Below, piece after piece: positions 7,503 to 15,969 of a stretch of 64,000 nucleotides of DNA. This stretch comes from JAJPKK01 sp963802745 (lineage in GTDB: Bacteria; Pseudomonadota; Alphaproteobacteria; Rhizobiales; Xanthobacteraceae). Every line of letters starts with the position of its first letter. Position 1 is the first letter of the stretch. The notes under the pieces are model-generated. The model saw only the letters and a program-made list of their open reading frames with translations, made no database searches and had not been told where the DNA came from. The translations under genes were made by a program, and so were the position numbers. The stretch covers positions 16,805-80,804 of the forward strand of contig CAWDKL010000062.1 of NCBI GenBank assembly GCA_963802745.1, in the 5' to 3' direction.

Positions 7503-8333
7503 TCAAAACCCGCCGCCATGGCTCGGCACGCTGACGATGCGGTTGTCCACGTGGAGGACGCCGGCGACGCGATGCGCTACCGTCTCGGCACGCTTGCGCA
7601 GCGCGCCGCTCGACGAGGTGGCTACCAACGTGACCCGGCCGGCGGCGGCCGACACCTTGACGCCGGTCGGCGCCATGGTGGTACCGATCTCATCGAGCAG
7701 CGCCGCGTGGACCTTGGCCTCCAAGAGCTTATCGGCAAGCGCCGTGCGGGTGGTCGCCTTATCGCGGAAGCGCGGGTGGTCGGCGAGCCGGCAAATCGCA
7801 TCCACGCAGGCATCGACCGGCAGGCGGTCGGTGTTGAGTACCAAATGGTATAGAAGCGCATCCTCCTGCTCGATATTGAACGACGTGCGCAGCGTACGGG
7901 CGTGGGCGGCATCGAAGCGCTCGATCTCCGCGCGTGCCGCGGCGGCATCCTTGCTGCCGAGCCGCTCCATCAAGACACGGGTGCGAAATTCCATCGATGC
8001 GCAAACCCGCACGCTGATCACCTGCGGCATGTCGCGCAGCAAGGTGGCGGCCCCCCAACCGCGGATCAGCACATTGCCCTTTTGGGCGATGCGCAGAATT
8101 TCCTCGGTCGTATAGCGGGACAGCTTGCGCGTGTTGATCGACCACCGCTCCAACAGCGACGCCGATCCGTCCACATAGCGCCGCACGGTCTCCTCTCCGA
8201 CGCCGAGCCGCCCGGCAACCTGATGGGTTACAATCTCCGAATGAACGATGTTCAGCCCCAGCCGGTCGGCGACGCCGTTGGCCACTTCGGTTCCGAGGCA
8301 GCCCAATTGCCGGGTCATGGCGATGACGGTCAT
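7503..8333 (-). CDS. Cytidylate-kinase-like protein fused to a BON domain
   Basis: The product has 276 residues from the ATG at 8333, chosen for the GGAGGGG eight bases upstream. The first ~190 residues match the cytidylate-kinase-like family: MTVIAMTRQLGCLGTEVANG, then RLGVGEETVRRYVDG and GNVLIRGWGAATLLRDMPQV. The classical GxxGxGK[ST] nucleotide loop is not evident. The C-terminal ~80 residues (LADKLLEAKVHAALL, GVKVSAAAGRVTLVATS, VAGVLHVDNRIVSV) form a BON domain, a fold usually found in envelope or membrane-associated proteins. No signal peptide is visible, so a cytoplasmic location is likely. The fusion suggests a sensor or regulatory role rather than plain CMP phosphorylation. Confidence 0.75.
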   Translation of the reverse strand: MTVIAMTRQLGCLGTEVANGVADRLGLNIVHSEIVTHQVAGRLGVGEETVRRYVDGSASLLERWSINTRKLSRYTTEEILRIAQKGNVLIRGWGAATLLRDMPQVISVRVCASMEFRTRVLMERLGSKDAAAARAEIERFDAAHARTLRTSFNIEQEDALLYHLVLNTDRLPVDACVDAICRLADHPRFRDKATTRTALADKLLEAKVHAALLDEIGTTMAPTGVKVSAAAGRVTLVATSSSGALRKRAETVAHRVAGVLHVDNRIVSVPSHGGGF

Positions 8334-8381
8334 ATTTACCCCTCCGTGCGAAGCGCTGCCAGCCGGTATGTTTCGCTTGGC

Positions 8382-8412
8382 TAACATTAAATTCGTATAA
8401 ACATGAGATGTT
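8382..8412. promoter_or_regulatory. Possible operator upstream of the kinase-like/BON gene
   Basis: TAACAT (8382-8387) and ATGTTA (8407-8412) form an inverted repeat in an AT-rich block about 50-80 bases upstream of the 8333 start. The position suits a binding site or promoter element. There is no direct evidence for a regulator. Confidence 0.25.
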
Positions 8413-8480
8413 AAATTAACAATCGGAAAGGCGGACGTGCACCGCGGCGTTTTGTCGCAGAGGCCCCGCGCGGCCCGCTT

Positions 8481-9165
8481 GCGCCCCCTCTCCCCATCGT
8501 TCTTCACGATGGGGAGAGGGTCGGGGTGAGGGGCAGATGCCCGCGCTGACGGCGCGACCGTTCGTCTCCCCGGAGGCGGACTATCCTCGACGGTGCCGCC
8601 CATCGGCCCTCACGTGCTTCCGCCCCTCACCCTAAACCTCTCCCCGCGGCGTGAAGGACGCCGTGGGGAGAGGGGACGTGCGTGCCCGGCGCCGCAGGGA
8701 CGCGCAGCCCGAGCGGCGTGCGCTCCCTCTCCCCATCGTTCTTCACGATGGGGAGAGGGTCGGGGGGTGAGGGGCAGATGCCCGCGCTGACGGCGCGACC
8801 GTTCGTCTCCCCAGCGGCGGACTATCCTCGACGGTGCCGCGCATCGGCCCTCACGTGCTCCCGCCCCTCACCCTAAACCTCTCCCCACGGCGTGAAGGAC
8901 GCCGTGGGGAGAGGGGACGTGCGTGCCCGGCGCCGCAGGGACGCGCACAGACGCGAGCGGCGTGCGCCCCCTCTCCCCATCGTTCTTCACGATGGGGAGA
9001 GGGTCGGGGGGTGAGGGGCAGATGCCCGCGCTGACGGCGCGACCGTTCGTCTCCCCAGCGGCGGACTATCCTCGACGGTGCCGCGCATCGGCCCTCACGT
9101 GCTCCCGCCCCTCACCCTAAACCTCTCCCCACGGCGTGAAGGACGCCGTGGGGAGAGGGGACGTG
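8481..9165. repeat. Tandem array of ~241-bp nested-palindrome units
   Basis: Units start at 8481, 8720 and 8964; the first two are 239 and 244 bases and the third stops near 9165. Each unit holds hairpin A (CTCCCCATCG, loop TTCTTCA, CGATGGGGAG) and, about 100 bases later, hairpin B (CTCCCCACGGCG, loop TGAAGGA, CGCCGTGGGGAG). The sequence just inside A (GGGTGAGGGGC) is the reverse complement of that just before B, so the whole unit is itself an inverted repeat. Small open frames in the array are by-products. A diverged single copy lies at 59730-59925. The structure resembles a non-autonomous palindromic element that expanded in tandem. Confidence 0.9.
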
Positions 9166-9197
9166 CGCATCCCCTCGTTAAGTGAACGGTCTTGGCC

Positions 9198-10163
9198 CTA
9201 CCGCGCCGCTGCAGCCTTGCGCTTTTCCTCCTCGACGTTTTTCACCATGCTGGCTTGCGCCGCGGTGATGAACGTCGTCCAGGCGGCGGGATCGACGAAC
9301 GGATGCGGCTCGCCGGGCTTGCGCTTGGCCAAAAGCTGCGCGCGCTCCAGCACGCCGCCGCCCGGATAGCCGTTGGCGCCGCCGGCCCAGCTGTGGATCA
9401 TCACCAGCACCTCGATGCCCGGCATTTGGGCAAGCCGGCGGGTGGTGGCGAGGCCCTCCTCGGCCTCTCTAAGCCCGCCGCGATAACCGCCGCCGCCCTG
9501 CCACAACGCCTTATGCGGCACCCCATTGTCGTAAACCGTGAACTCGCCCGACAGCACGCCCGGCGTATGGCCCGGATGGTGATAGAATTTGATCGTGGTG
9601 CCGCCGAGGGTCAGGGTATCGCCCTCCTTCACCACCATGTCGCGCTTGGGCGTGCGCGGCGCCGGGCCGCCGTTGCGACCGGGCCGGGTGGCAAAATCCT
9701 CGATCATCTTCCAATCCTCGTCGAGCGCCGCGACGCGGGCGCCGGAGGCCTCCGCAATTCGCGCCGCGCCGCCGAAATGGTCGAGATGGCCGTGGCTCAG
9801 CAAAATATATTTGATGTCCTTGAGGTCGAAGCCGACCTTCTTAATGTTGTCCATGACGAAATCGACATAGGGCTCCTGGGCGGAGTTGATCATGATGATG
9901 CCGGCCGTCGTTGGAATAAGCCAGACGCCCACATAGCCGGGCCCGACATAATAGAGATTGTCGAACACCCGGAACGGCGCGATCTTTTGGAACGCCACAT
10001 CGTTCGCCCGGCTGATCCGGTAGGTCTCGCTCAGCGTTTCCTGGTGCGGCGCCTGCGCGGCGGCCCGATTGGCGCCCGCCGTGAGCGCGAGCGCCAGTGC
10101 CAGCGCGGCCGAGCCCGCTGCGCCCCAAAATTCCCCGCGTTTGGTTTTCGGTTGCGTTTGCAT
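9198..10163 (-). CDS. Exported subclass-B3-like metallo-beta-lactamase-fold hydrolase
   Basis: The product has 321 residues from the ATG at 10163 behind GGGGAGG. The N-terminus has a basic stretch (QTQPKTKRGEFWG) and a hydrophobic segment ending AANRAAAQA, a likely signal peptide. The core holds LLSHGHLDHFGG near residue 121 (HxHxDH zinc motif), KFYHHPGHTPGVLSG near residue 195, and MIHSWAGGANGYPGG near residue 250. This pattern follows subclass B3 beta-lactamases and related periplasmic hydrolases. Beta-lactam activity cannot be inferred, because many homologues cleave lactones or thioesters. It is one of three MBL-fold enzymes in the window and is followed downstream by the palindrome array. 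Confidence 0.85.
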   Translation of the reverse strand: MQTQPKTKRGEFWGAAGSAALALALALTAGANRAAAQAPHQETLSETYRISRANDVAFQKIAPFRVFDNLYYVGPGYVGVWLIPTTAGIIMINSAQEPYVDFVMDNIKKVGFDLKDIKYILLSHGHLDHFGGAARIAEASGARVAALDEDWKMIEDFATRPGRNGGPAPRTPKRDMVVKEGDTLTLGGTTIKFYHHPGHTPGVLSGEFTVYDNGVPHKALWQGGGGYRGGLREAEEGLATTRRLAQMPGIEVLVMIHSWAGGANGYPGGGVLERAQLLAKRKPGEPHPFVDPAAWTTFITAAQASMVKNVEEEKRKAAAAR

Positions 10164-10351
10164 AGTGCCTCCCCGCGGGCTCGCGTTGCGCGGCCTCGCT
10201 TGGGCCTTTGTAGCAATGGGGGCCGGAAGCCGGAAGGGCGAGCGCATCAGCTTATCCAATGGGTGGTGGACACCCCGCCAGTTTGACCGAACCGTGCCGG
10301 CGATGGCACCAAGCCGTGGCCGGCCTTGGCCATGACAGTGTGGGTGAAGCG

Positions 10352-11281
10352 ATGAAACTCGCGGTTCCGGATCTGATCTCCAACTCCTATTTCCCGGCCG
10401 TCGCCGCCGCGGAACTCGGCTTCTTCAAGCAGGAAGGGCTCGATGTCACGGTCGAACTGCTGTTTCCGGTCAACCGGGCCTATGCGGCGCTGCGCGACGG
10501 GGCAGTCGATTTCGTTGCCGGGTCGGCGCATTCGGCGCTGGCGGCGTTTCCCGAGTGGCAAGGTGTCAAGCTCATCTGCGCCCAAGCCCAGGGAATGTAC
10601 TGGTTCCTGGTCATGCATGCGGATCTTGGCGTGCAGCGCGGGGACGTCGCGGCGGTCAAGGGCCGGCGCATCGGCGCCGCGCCGTGGGTCGAAATGGGAT
10701 TGCGGCGGCTCTTGACCGAAGCCGGCATCGACCTCGTTCGCGACGACGTCCAGATCGCGCCGGTGCCGGGCGCGCTGGCAGCCGGCGTGAATTTCGGTGT
10801 CACCGCCGCCAAGGCGCTGGAAGAGCGGCGGATCGACGGCTTTTGGGCCAACGGAATGGGTACCGAAGTCGCGGTGCGGCGGGGCGTCGGGACAGTCGTG
10901 CTCGATGTGCGGCGCGGCGACGGCCCAAAGCCGTGCTTCAACTACACCATGGCGGCGGTCGCCGCGACCGATCGCCTGATCGCGGAGACGCCCGATGTCG
11001 CGGCCGCGGCGGTCCGGGCGATCGTCGCCACCCAGGCCGCGCTCCGGCGGGACGTGACGCTCGCCACGGCGGTCGGGCGCAAAGTGTTTCCCCCCGCGGA
11101 GGCCGAATTGATCGCGGAATTGATCCGCCGCGATCTGCCCTATTACGACGCAACGATCACGCCGGAATTCGTCGCCAGCATGAACGCCTTCGCCCGCGAC
11201 ATCGGCATCCTCAAGGGCGAGGTGCCGTATCGGCAGGTTGTCGCGACGCAATTCGCACCGCTGTGGTCCGGATCTCCGTGA
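10352..11281 (+). CDS. NMT1/SsuA-like substrate-binding protein without signal peptide
   Basis: The product has 309 residues from the ATG at 10352; the open frame extends to 10259, but those residues look non-coding. The sequence MKLAVPDLISNSYFPAVAAA, then ELGFFKQEGLDVTVEL, AALRDGAVDFVAGSAHSALA and GRRIGAAPWVEMGLRRLL is typical of NMT1/THI5-like periplasmic binding proteins of nitrate, sulfonate and pyrimidine ABC transporters. It begins directly with the ligand-binding fold and shows no signal peptide, unlike a normal ABC receptor. No permease or ATPase gene is adjacent; an ABC pair of the matching class lies far away at 46708-48406. A cytoplasmic enzyme or sensor role is possible. Confidence 0.75.
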   Translation: MKLAVPDLISNSYFPAVAAAELGFFKQEGLDVTVELLFPVNRAYAALRDGAVDFVAGSAHSALAAFPEWQGVKLICAQAQGMYWFLVMHADLGVQRGDVAAVKGRRIGAAPWVEMGLRRLLTEAGIDLVRDDVQIAPVPGALAAGVNFGVTAAKALEERRIDGFWANGMGTEVAVRRGVGTVVLDVRRGDGPKPCFNYTMAAVAATDRLIAETPDVAAAAVRAIVATQAALRRDVTLATAVGRKVFPPAEAELIAELIRRDLPYYDATITPEFVASMNAFARDIGILKGEVPYRQVVATQFAPLWSGSP

Positions 11282-11535
11282 GGTGTTGCTTGCCGGCGTT
11301 GATGCCCGGACATCGCGCGCGGCACCACGCATTTTATGCGCCGGCAACGTATTGCCGCACCCCGCGCGGAACTCGGGCTTCAACCAGTCATTGTCTCTGG
11401 CTGCACATAACCGGGTTTATCTTGACTTGTGGGCGCTGCAAGATGTGGGAACTTCCGGGCTAGATGCGTAGTACGCAATCCTATGGGCCTTGCCAGGGCG
11501 ATGCAGTGTCTGTCCGGCAGGATGCGTGAGTTCAC

Positions 11536-12918
11536 ATGACGCATTTTCGACAAGAGACCGACAGCCTCGGCGCGGTGGAAGTCCCCGCGGATAAGCTGTG
11601 GGGCGCGCAAACCCAGCGATCGCTGGCCTATTTCAGCATCGGCCGGGATCTGATGCCGCGCGAAATGATCCCGGCTTACGCCATCTTGAAGAAAGCCGCC
11701 GCCACGGCAAACCATACCGGCGGGCGGCTCGATGACCTCCGTCACGGCTTAATTTGTCAGGCCTGCGAGGAAATCCTCGCCGGCCGGTTTGACGATATGT
11801 TCCCGCTCCGTGTCTGGATGACCGGCAGCGGTACCCAGTTCAACATGAACGTCAACGAAGTCATATCCAACCGCTGCTGTCAGCTTGCCGGCACCCCGCT
11901 CGGGAGCAAGATGCCGGTTCATCCCAACGACCACGTCAACATGGCGCAGTCGTCGAACGATACGTTCCCTTCCGCCATGCATATCGCGGCAGCCGACAAC
12001 GTGAAGCGTCGCCTGCTTCCCGCGGTCGCCGGTTTGCGTGATGCGATCGGCGCCAAGGCTGAGGCTTGGCGGGACATCGTCAAGATCGGACGGACCCATC
12101 TGCAGGACGCCACCCCGCTGACTTTGGGCCAGGAATGGTCCGGTTATACCGGTATGCTGGCGGACGCTATGGAGCGGCTCGAAGCGGCCCTGCCGGGGGT
12201 GTATCGCTTGGCGCTCGGCGGTACGGCCGTGGGAACGGGCTTGAACGCGGCGCCCGGTTTTGCCGAGGCGGCGGCCGCCGAAATCGCCCGGCTCACCGGC
12301 CTGCCCTTCGTGACGGCGCCCAACAAATTCACCGTGCAGGGCGCCCACGACGCCTTGGTGCAGTTGTCCGGCACCCTGCGCACATTGGCGGTGTCTCTAT
12401 ACAAGATCGGCAACGACATTCGCCTGATGTCCTGCGGACCGCGTGCCGGATTTGCCGAATTGGTGCTTCCGGAAAACGAGCCGGGCTCCTCGATCATGCC
12501 CGGCAAGGTCAATCCGACGCAGTGCGAGGCGCTGACGATGATCGCCGCGCAGGTGATGGCCAATGACGTGGCGGTGGGGTTCGGCGGCGCCGGCGGCCAT
12601 CTGGAAATGAACGTCTACAAACCATTGATCATCTTCAACATCGCGCATTCCATCGCCATCATGGCGGATGGCTGCGTCAATTTCCAAAAATTCCTGATCG
12701 AGGGCACGACGCCCAACTTGAAGAAGATCGGCGACGATGTCGCACGCTCCCTGATGCTGGTCACGGCGCTCGTGCCGGTCATCGGCTACGACAAGGCGGC
12801 TAGACTTGCCCACTACGCCGCCGACAACGATCTCACGCTCAGGGACGCAGCGCTGCAATTGGACTTTATCGGCGCGGCCGACTTCGACCGCATCGTCAAC
12901 CCGAAAAAAATGGTCTAG
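11536..12918 (+). CDS. fumC: Class II fumarate hydratase
   Basis: The product has 460 residues, the usual length for the oxygen-stable class II fumarase. It converts fumarate to L-malate in the TCA cycle as a cytoplasmic homotetramer. Diagnostic segments are ETDSLGAVEVPADKLWGAQT at the N-terminus, TGSGTQFNMNVNEVISNR, HPNDHVNMAQSSNDTFPSAM, KIGRTHLQDATPLTLGQE and the superfamily signature GSSIMPGKVNPTQCEA near residue 317. All active-site blocks are present and the frame is continuous. The start codon ATG at 11536 is supported by the conserved N-terminus. It stands alone between a binding protein and a small exported protein. Confidence 0.97.
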   Translation: MTHFRQETDSLGAVEVPADKLWGAQTQRSLAYFSIGRDLMPREMIPAYAILKKAAATANHTGGRLDDLRHGLICQACEEILAGRFDDMFPLRVWMTGSGTQFNMNVNEVISNRCCQLAGTPLGSKMPVHPNDHVNMAQSSNDTFPSAMHIAAADNVKRRLLPAVAGLRDAIGAKAEAWRDIVKIGRTHLQDATPLTLGQEWSGYTGMLADAMERLEAALPGVYRLALGGTAVGTGLNAAPGFAEAAAAEIARLTGLPFVTAPNKFTVQGAHDALVQLSGTLRTLAVSLYKIGNDIRLMSCGPRAGFAELVLPENEPGSSIMPGKVNPTQCEALTMIAAQVMANDVAVGFGGAGGHLEMNVYKPLIIFNIAHSIAIMADGCVNFQKFLIEGTTPNLKKIGDDVARSLMLVTALVPVIGYDKAARLAHYAADNDLTLRDAALQLDFIGAADFDRIVNPKKMV

Positions 12919-12992
12919 CGGGCTCAATACGGGCGAGCGGCCGACAAAAATCATTCGCCGGGCGGCGTACCGCCCAGCGAATGCACGCGACC

Positions 12993-13226
12993 TTAACCGC
13001 GGCTGCCATCCTGGAAATCGCTGTTTGGACCGCGGGTCGTAGATGGTACGCCGGGCGTGTAGGGGCCTGACGTGTAGGGCCCCGGCGCCGCACCTTCAGG
13101 CACGACAGCGCCACGCACGTCGCTCGACGCGGCGTGATGATGCCGGTCAGTCTTCGCCATCACGGGCGATACCAGCAGCGCCGCCACACCCAGCGCCGAC
13201 AAGATTACTTTCAGGTTCGTGCTCAT
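12993..13226 (-). CDS. Small exported protein of unknown function
   Basis: The product has 77 residues from the ATG at 13226, which follows GAGG at good spacing. An upstream extension would add a duplicated KIQEP motif encoded by a 15-base direct repeat and is not preferred. MSTNLKVILSALGVAALLVS followed by PVMA is a signal peptide. The mature chain is rich in His, Gly, Pro and Ser (TDRHHHAASSDVRG, then GPYTSGPYTPGVPSTTRGP) and looks unstructured. Such small exported proteins are common in Bradyrhizobium-like genomes. No named family was recognised. Confidence 0.6.
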   Translation of the reverse strand: MSTNLKVILSALGVAALLVSPVMAKTDRHHHAASSDVRGAVVPEGAAPGPYTSGPYTPGVPSTTRGPNSDFQDGSRG

Positions 13227-13590
13227 ATTCAACCTCATGGGCTCTTGGATTTTCGGCTCTTGGATTTTCGCCCGACGTTTTCTAGATAGCAAATATCTCG
13301 CGCCGCACAAGACTTTATTTCATCACGAAATCGTGTCGCCAAATAAACATCCAATGCCGTTTTTAGGGGTTTTTTACAGCGCCGATGCCGATCTTTCCGG
13401 GTAATAGAAATTTTATGATACCGCTTCGCACCATCGGATCGGACGCAGCTGATGATTAGTATATTCCTGCGCTATATCTTCGACATAGCGAACGTTATAT
13501 ATATTTATGCATATAAGCTATGTGGCGGCACTTTCGCCCTGACTGGTGGTCGGGTGGGGATACAAATCGGCGGGCGGGGGACTATGGAAC
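13227..13590. other. AT-rich intergenic region with possible hairpin
   Basis: This gap is much lower in GC than its surroundings, especially 13300-13520 (runs such as TTATATATATTTATGCATAT). The segment CGCTATATCTTCGACATAGCG (about 13471-13491, split as CGCTAT and ATAGCG) can fold into a small hairpin. Its left end holds a 15-base direct repeat (13241-13270 region). It probably contains the promoter of the 12993 gene and may also mark an insertion boundary next to the Bug remnant. No gene was recognised. Confidence 0.4.
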
Positions 13591-13599
13591 GCCTATCGA

Positions 13600-13924
13600 G
13601 CCGCGCGGCGCGCTTTGGAGTTGATTCTGCCGCAATTCCTGTTCGCGAAGATGAATGATGATCCGGTGAAGGACCCGGCGCCGATTTCGCAAATCGTCGT
13701 CACACCGAATGTGCTGGCCGTTGCCCCTGGAACTGCCGCTCCGCAGCGTGCAGGACGCGGTGGCGCTGGTACCCGCCACGCCGGGCAAATACACCTTCGG
13801 CTGCGCCGGCACCGGAGGGACCCAGCATCCGGCCGGCGAGCTATTCAAGTCCATGACCAAGCTCGCCCTGCAGCATGTGCCCGACCGCAGAGCCGCCCCG
13901 GTGATCACGGATTTCGCAGATTGA
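13600..13924 (+). pseudogene. Remnant of a tripartite-tricarboxylate (Bug) receptor gene
   Basis: Two frames together spell the middle of a Bug-family binding protein. The first reads DPVKDPAPISQIVVTPNVLA, and after a shift near 13730 the second reads SVQDAVALVPATPGKYTFG, GTGGTQHPAGELFKSMTKLA and VPDRRAAPVITDF before a stop at 13924. Family members read DPIKDFAPISQIV, PGKYTFGSAGTGT and VPYRGAAPVVTDL at these points. The N-terminal signal peptide and the C-terminal third are absent. This is a true fragment, not just a frameshift. Intact relatives are at 24740 and 55758. Confidence 0.75.
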
Positions 13925-13988
13925 CGGCTGCAATTCTATCGCGGTAGGGGCTGGCATACACGGCTTCCTTGTCCTGAGACGGTGACGC

Positions 13989-15785
13989 ATGGGCTTATGG
14001 CGCATCTACGCGCGGGCGCTGGCCCTGCTGGGTCCGGAGAGGCGTCTCGGGATCTATCTTTCCCTGGCCAACCTGGCGCTCGCCGGAGCCGCGTTTGCGG
14101 AGCCGGTGCTGTTCGGGCGGATCATCGATGCGCTGGCCGGAGCGCAGGCCAAGGGGGTGACCGCCGCATGGTCGGGGCTCGCCGGGCTGGTGGCCGCGTG
14201 GGTCGGCTTTGGGCTGTTCACGATCGTCTGCGGCGTTACGGTCGCGCTGTATGCCGACCGGCTGGCGCACCGCCGGCGTCAGGTCGTCCTGACCGGCTTT
14301 TTCGAACACGTGCTGCAATTGCCTATCAGCTTCCATTCGGCGGGCCATTCGGGCCGGCTGATGAAGGTGATGCTGGCGGGCACCGATGCGTTGTGGATGC
14401 TGTGGCTCGATCTGTTTCGCAATTCATTTGGCGCCGCGGCGTCGCTCGCGATCCTGTTGCCGCTGTCGCTCTACCTCAATTGGGTCCTGGGCCTGGTGCT
14501 GATCGTGGTGTGCATCATTTTCGCGACGCTCACGGCCCTGGTGATCAACAAGACCGAAACCCTGCAAGGCACCGTGGAGCGCCATTATTCCAACCTCGCC
14601 GAACGGGCGTCCGATGCACTCGGCAACGTCGCGCTGGTGCAGGGCTTCGCCCGTGTCGAGTCGGAAGTGTCCGACCTGCGCAACGTGACCGCCGACCTGC
14701 TGGCGGCACAGCTTCCGGTGCTGTCGTGGTGGGCGGTGGTGGCGGTTCTGACCCGGGCCGCGACCACGCTCACGCTGCTCGCGATCTTCCTGGTCGGCGT
14801 CTATCTGCAGCTCAATGGGCGCGCTTCCATCGGCGACATCGTGATGTTCATGAACTTTGCCGGTTCCCTGATCGGCCAGCTCGAAAAGGTGGTTCGCTTC
14901 GTCAACCGGGTGTTCATGGACGCGCCGCGGCTGAAGGATTTCTTCACCGTGCTCGATACGGACTCCGATGTCCGCGATCGCCCCGATGCGGTCGATCCGG
15001 GACGGGTGCACGGACACGTCGAGTTCAAGAACGTATCGTTTTCCTATGACGGCAAGCGTCCGGCTGTCGCGGATTTGAACTTCGCGGCGCTGCCCGGCGA
15101 AACCATCGCGCTGGTCGGCGGCACCGGCGCCGGCAAGACGACCGCGCTGGCGCTGCTGCACCGCGCCTTCGATCCGCAGTCCGGCGCCCTTATGATCGAC
15201 GGCATCGACCTGCGCGACCTCAAGCTGGCGGCGCTGCGCCACAATATCGGCGTGGTGTTCCAGGAGGCGCTGCTGCTCAACCGCACCATTGCGGACAATC
15301 TGCGCGTCGGCAAGCCGGATGCGACGCTCGAGGAGATGCGCGAGGCGGCGGCGCGGGCGCAGGCGCTGGAGTTCATTGAACGAGCGCCCAACGGGTTCGA
15401 GACGCCGGTCGGCGAGCGCGGCCGCGCCCTATCGGGCGGCGAGCGCCAGCGGCTCTCGATCGCCCGCGCGCTGTTGAAAGACCCGCCGATCCTGATCCTC
15501 GACGAAGCGACCAGCGCGCTTGATGCCGCCACCGAGGTTAGGGTTCAGGCGGCGCTCGATGAGGTGATGAAGCACCGCACCACCTTCGTGATCGCGCATC
15601 GGCTGTCAACGGTGCGCAACGCCACCCGCATTATGGTCTTTGAGAACGGCCGCATTGTCGAAAGCGGTACGTTCGACGAACTGGTGCGTATCGGCGGGCT
15701 GTTTGCCTCGCTCGCCAAGGCGCAATTCATGACCGCCGACACACAGGTCGAGCCGCCGCTGGAGTTGCAGCCTGTGGAGACGTGA
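13989..15785 (+). CDS. ndvA: NdvA/ChvA-like ABC exporter (fused permease and ATPase)
   Basis: The product has 598 residues. It starts MGLWRIYARALALLGPERR, close to the N-terminus of NdvA/ChvA, which export cyclic beta-1,2-glucan to the periplasm of rhizobia and brucellae. Residues about 20-310 hold six predicted membrane segments (ABC type-1 exporter fold). The ATPase part has Walker A GGTGAGKT near 376, the signature LSGGERQRLSIARAL near 480, Walker B ILILDEATSALD near 502 and the H-loop IAHRLSTV. It would act as a homodimer in the inner membrane. Assignment to glucan export rests on remembered resemblance; another lipid or glycan exporter is possible. No glucan synthase gene is adjacent. 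Confidence 0.75.
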   Translation: MGLWRIYARALALLGPERRLGIYLSLANLALAGAAFAEPVLFGRIIDALAGAQAKGVTAAWSGLAGLVAAWVGFGLFTIVCGVTVALYADRLAHRRRQVVLTGFFEHVLQLPISFHSAGHSGRLMKVMLAGTDALWMLWLDLFRNSFGAAASLAILLPLSLYLNWVLGLVLIVVCIIFATLTALVINKTETLQGTVERHYSNLAERASDALGNVALVQGFARVESEVSDLRNVTADLLAAQLPVLSWWAVVAVLTRAATTLTLLAIFLVGVYLQLNGRASIGDIVMFMNFAGSLIGQLEKVVRFVNRVFMDAPRLKDFFTVLDTDSDVRDRPDAVDPGRVHGHVEFKNVSFSYDGKRPAVADLNFAALPGETIALVGGTGAGKTTALALLHRAFDPQSGALMIDGIDLRDLKLAALRHNIGVVFQEALLLNRTIADNLRVGKPDATLEEMREAAARAQALEFIERAPNGFETPVGERGRALSGGERQRLSIARALLKDPPILILDEATSALDAATEVRVQAALDEVMKHRTTFVIAHRLSTVRNATRIMVFENGRIVESGTFDELVRIGGLFASLAKAQFMTADTQVEPPLELQPVET

Positions 15786-15969
15786 AGGCAACCAGCCACT
15801 CAGTCTTTCTACCGCTGAACTGGGTCGGCGTGGCTGATGGTAACACTGCCGCCATCGAAATGCGTCATCTCCTTGAGAGTGGCCAGAATGCGCTGAATTG
15901 CGTTCGTCGCGGAACGCGACGATGCGCCAGGAGCGGTCAAACGGCTGGCAGGAACCGACCAACCCCGGT

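Noticed and set aside
8593..9120. Short genes (about 65 codons) that recur three times
   Set aside because: They are frames within the palindrome units and consist of low-complexity Pro/Arg/Ser text. They move with the repeat and have no ribosome-binding site.
8481..9165. CRISPR array
   Set aside because: The repeats are ~241 bp long with hairpins and no short unique spacers, and no cas genes are present. It is a tandem palindromic element.
9192..10286. Plus-strand open frame of 364 codons
   Set aside because: It is antisense to the B3-like metallo-hydrolase and carries no domain signature.
13709..13924. Independent 71-codon gene
   Set aside because: The sequence is clearly a middle piece of a Bug receptor. 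It continues an upstream piece in another frame.
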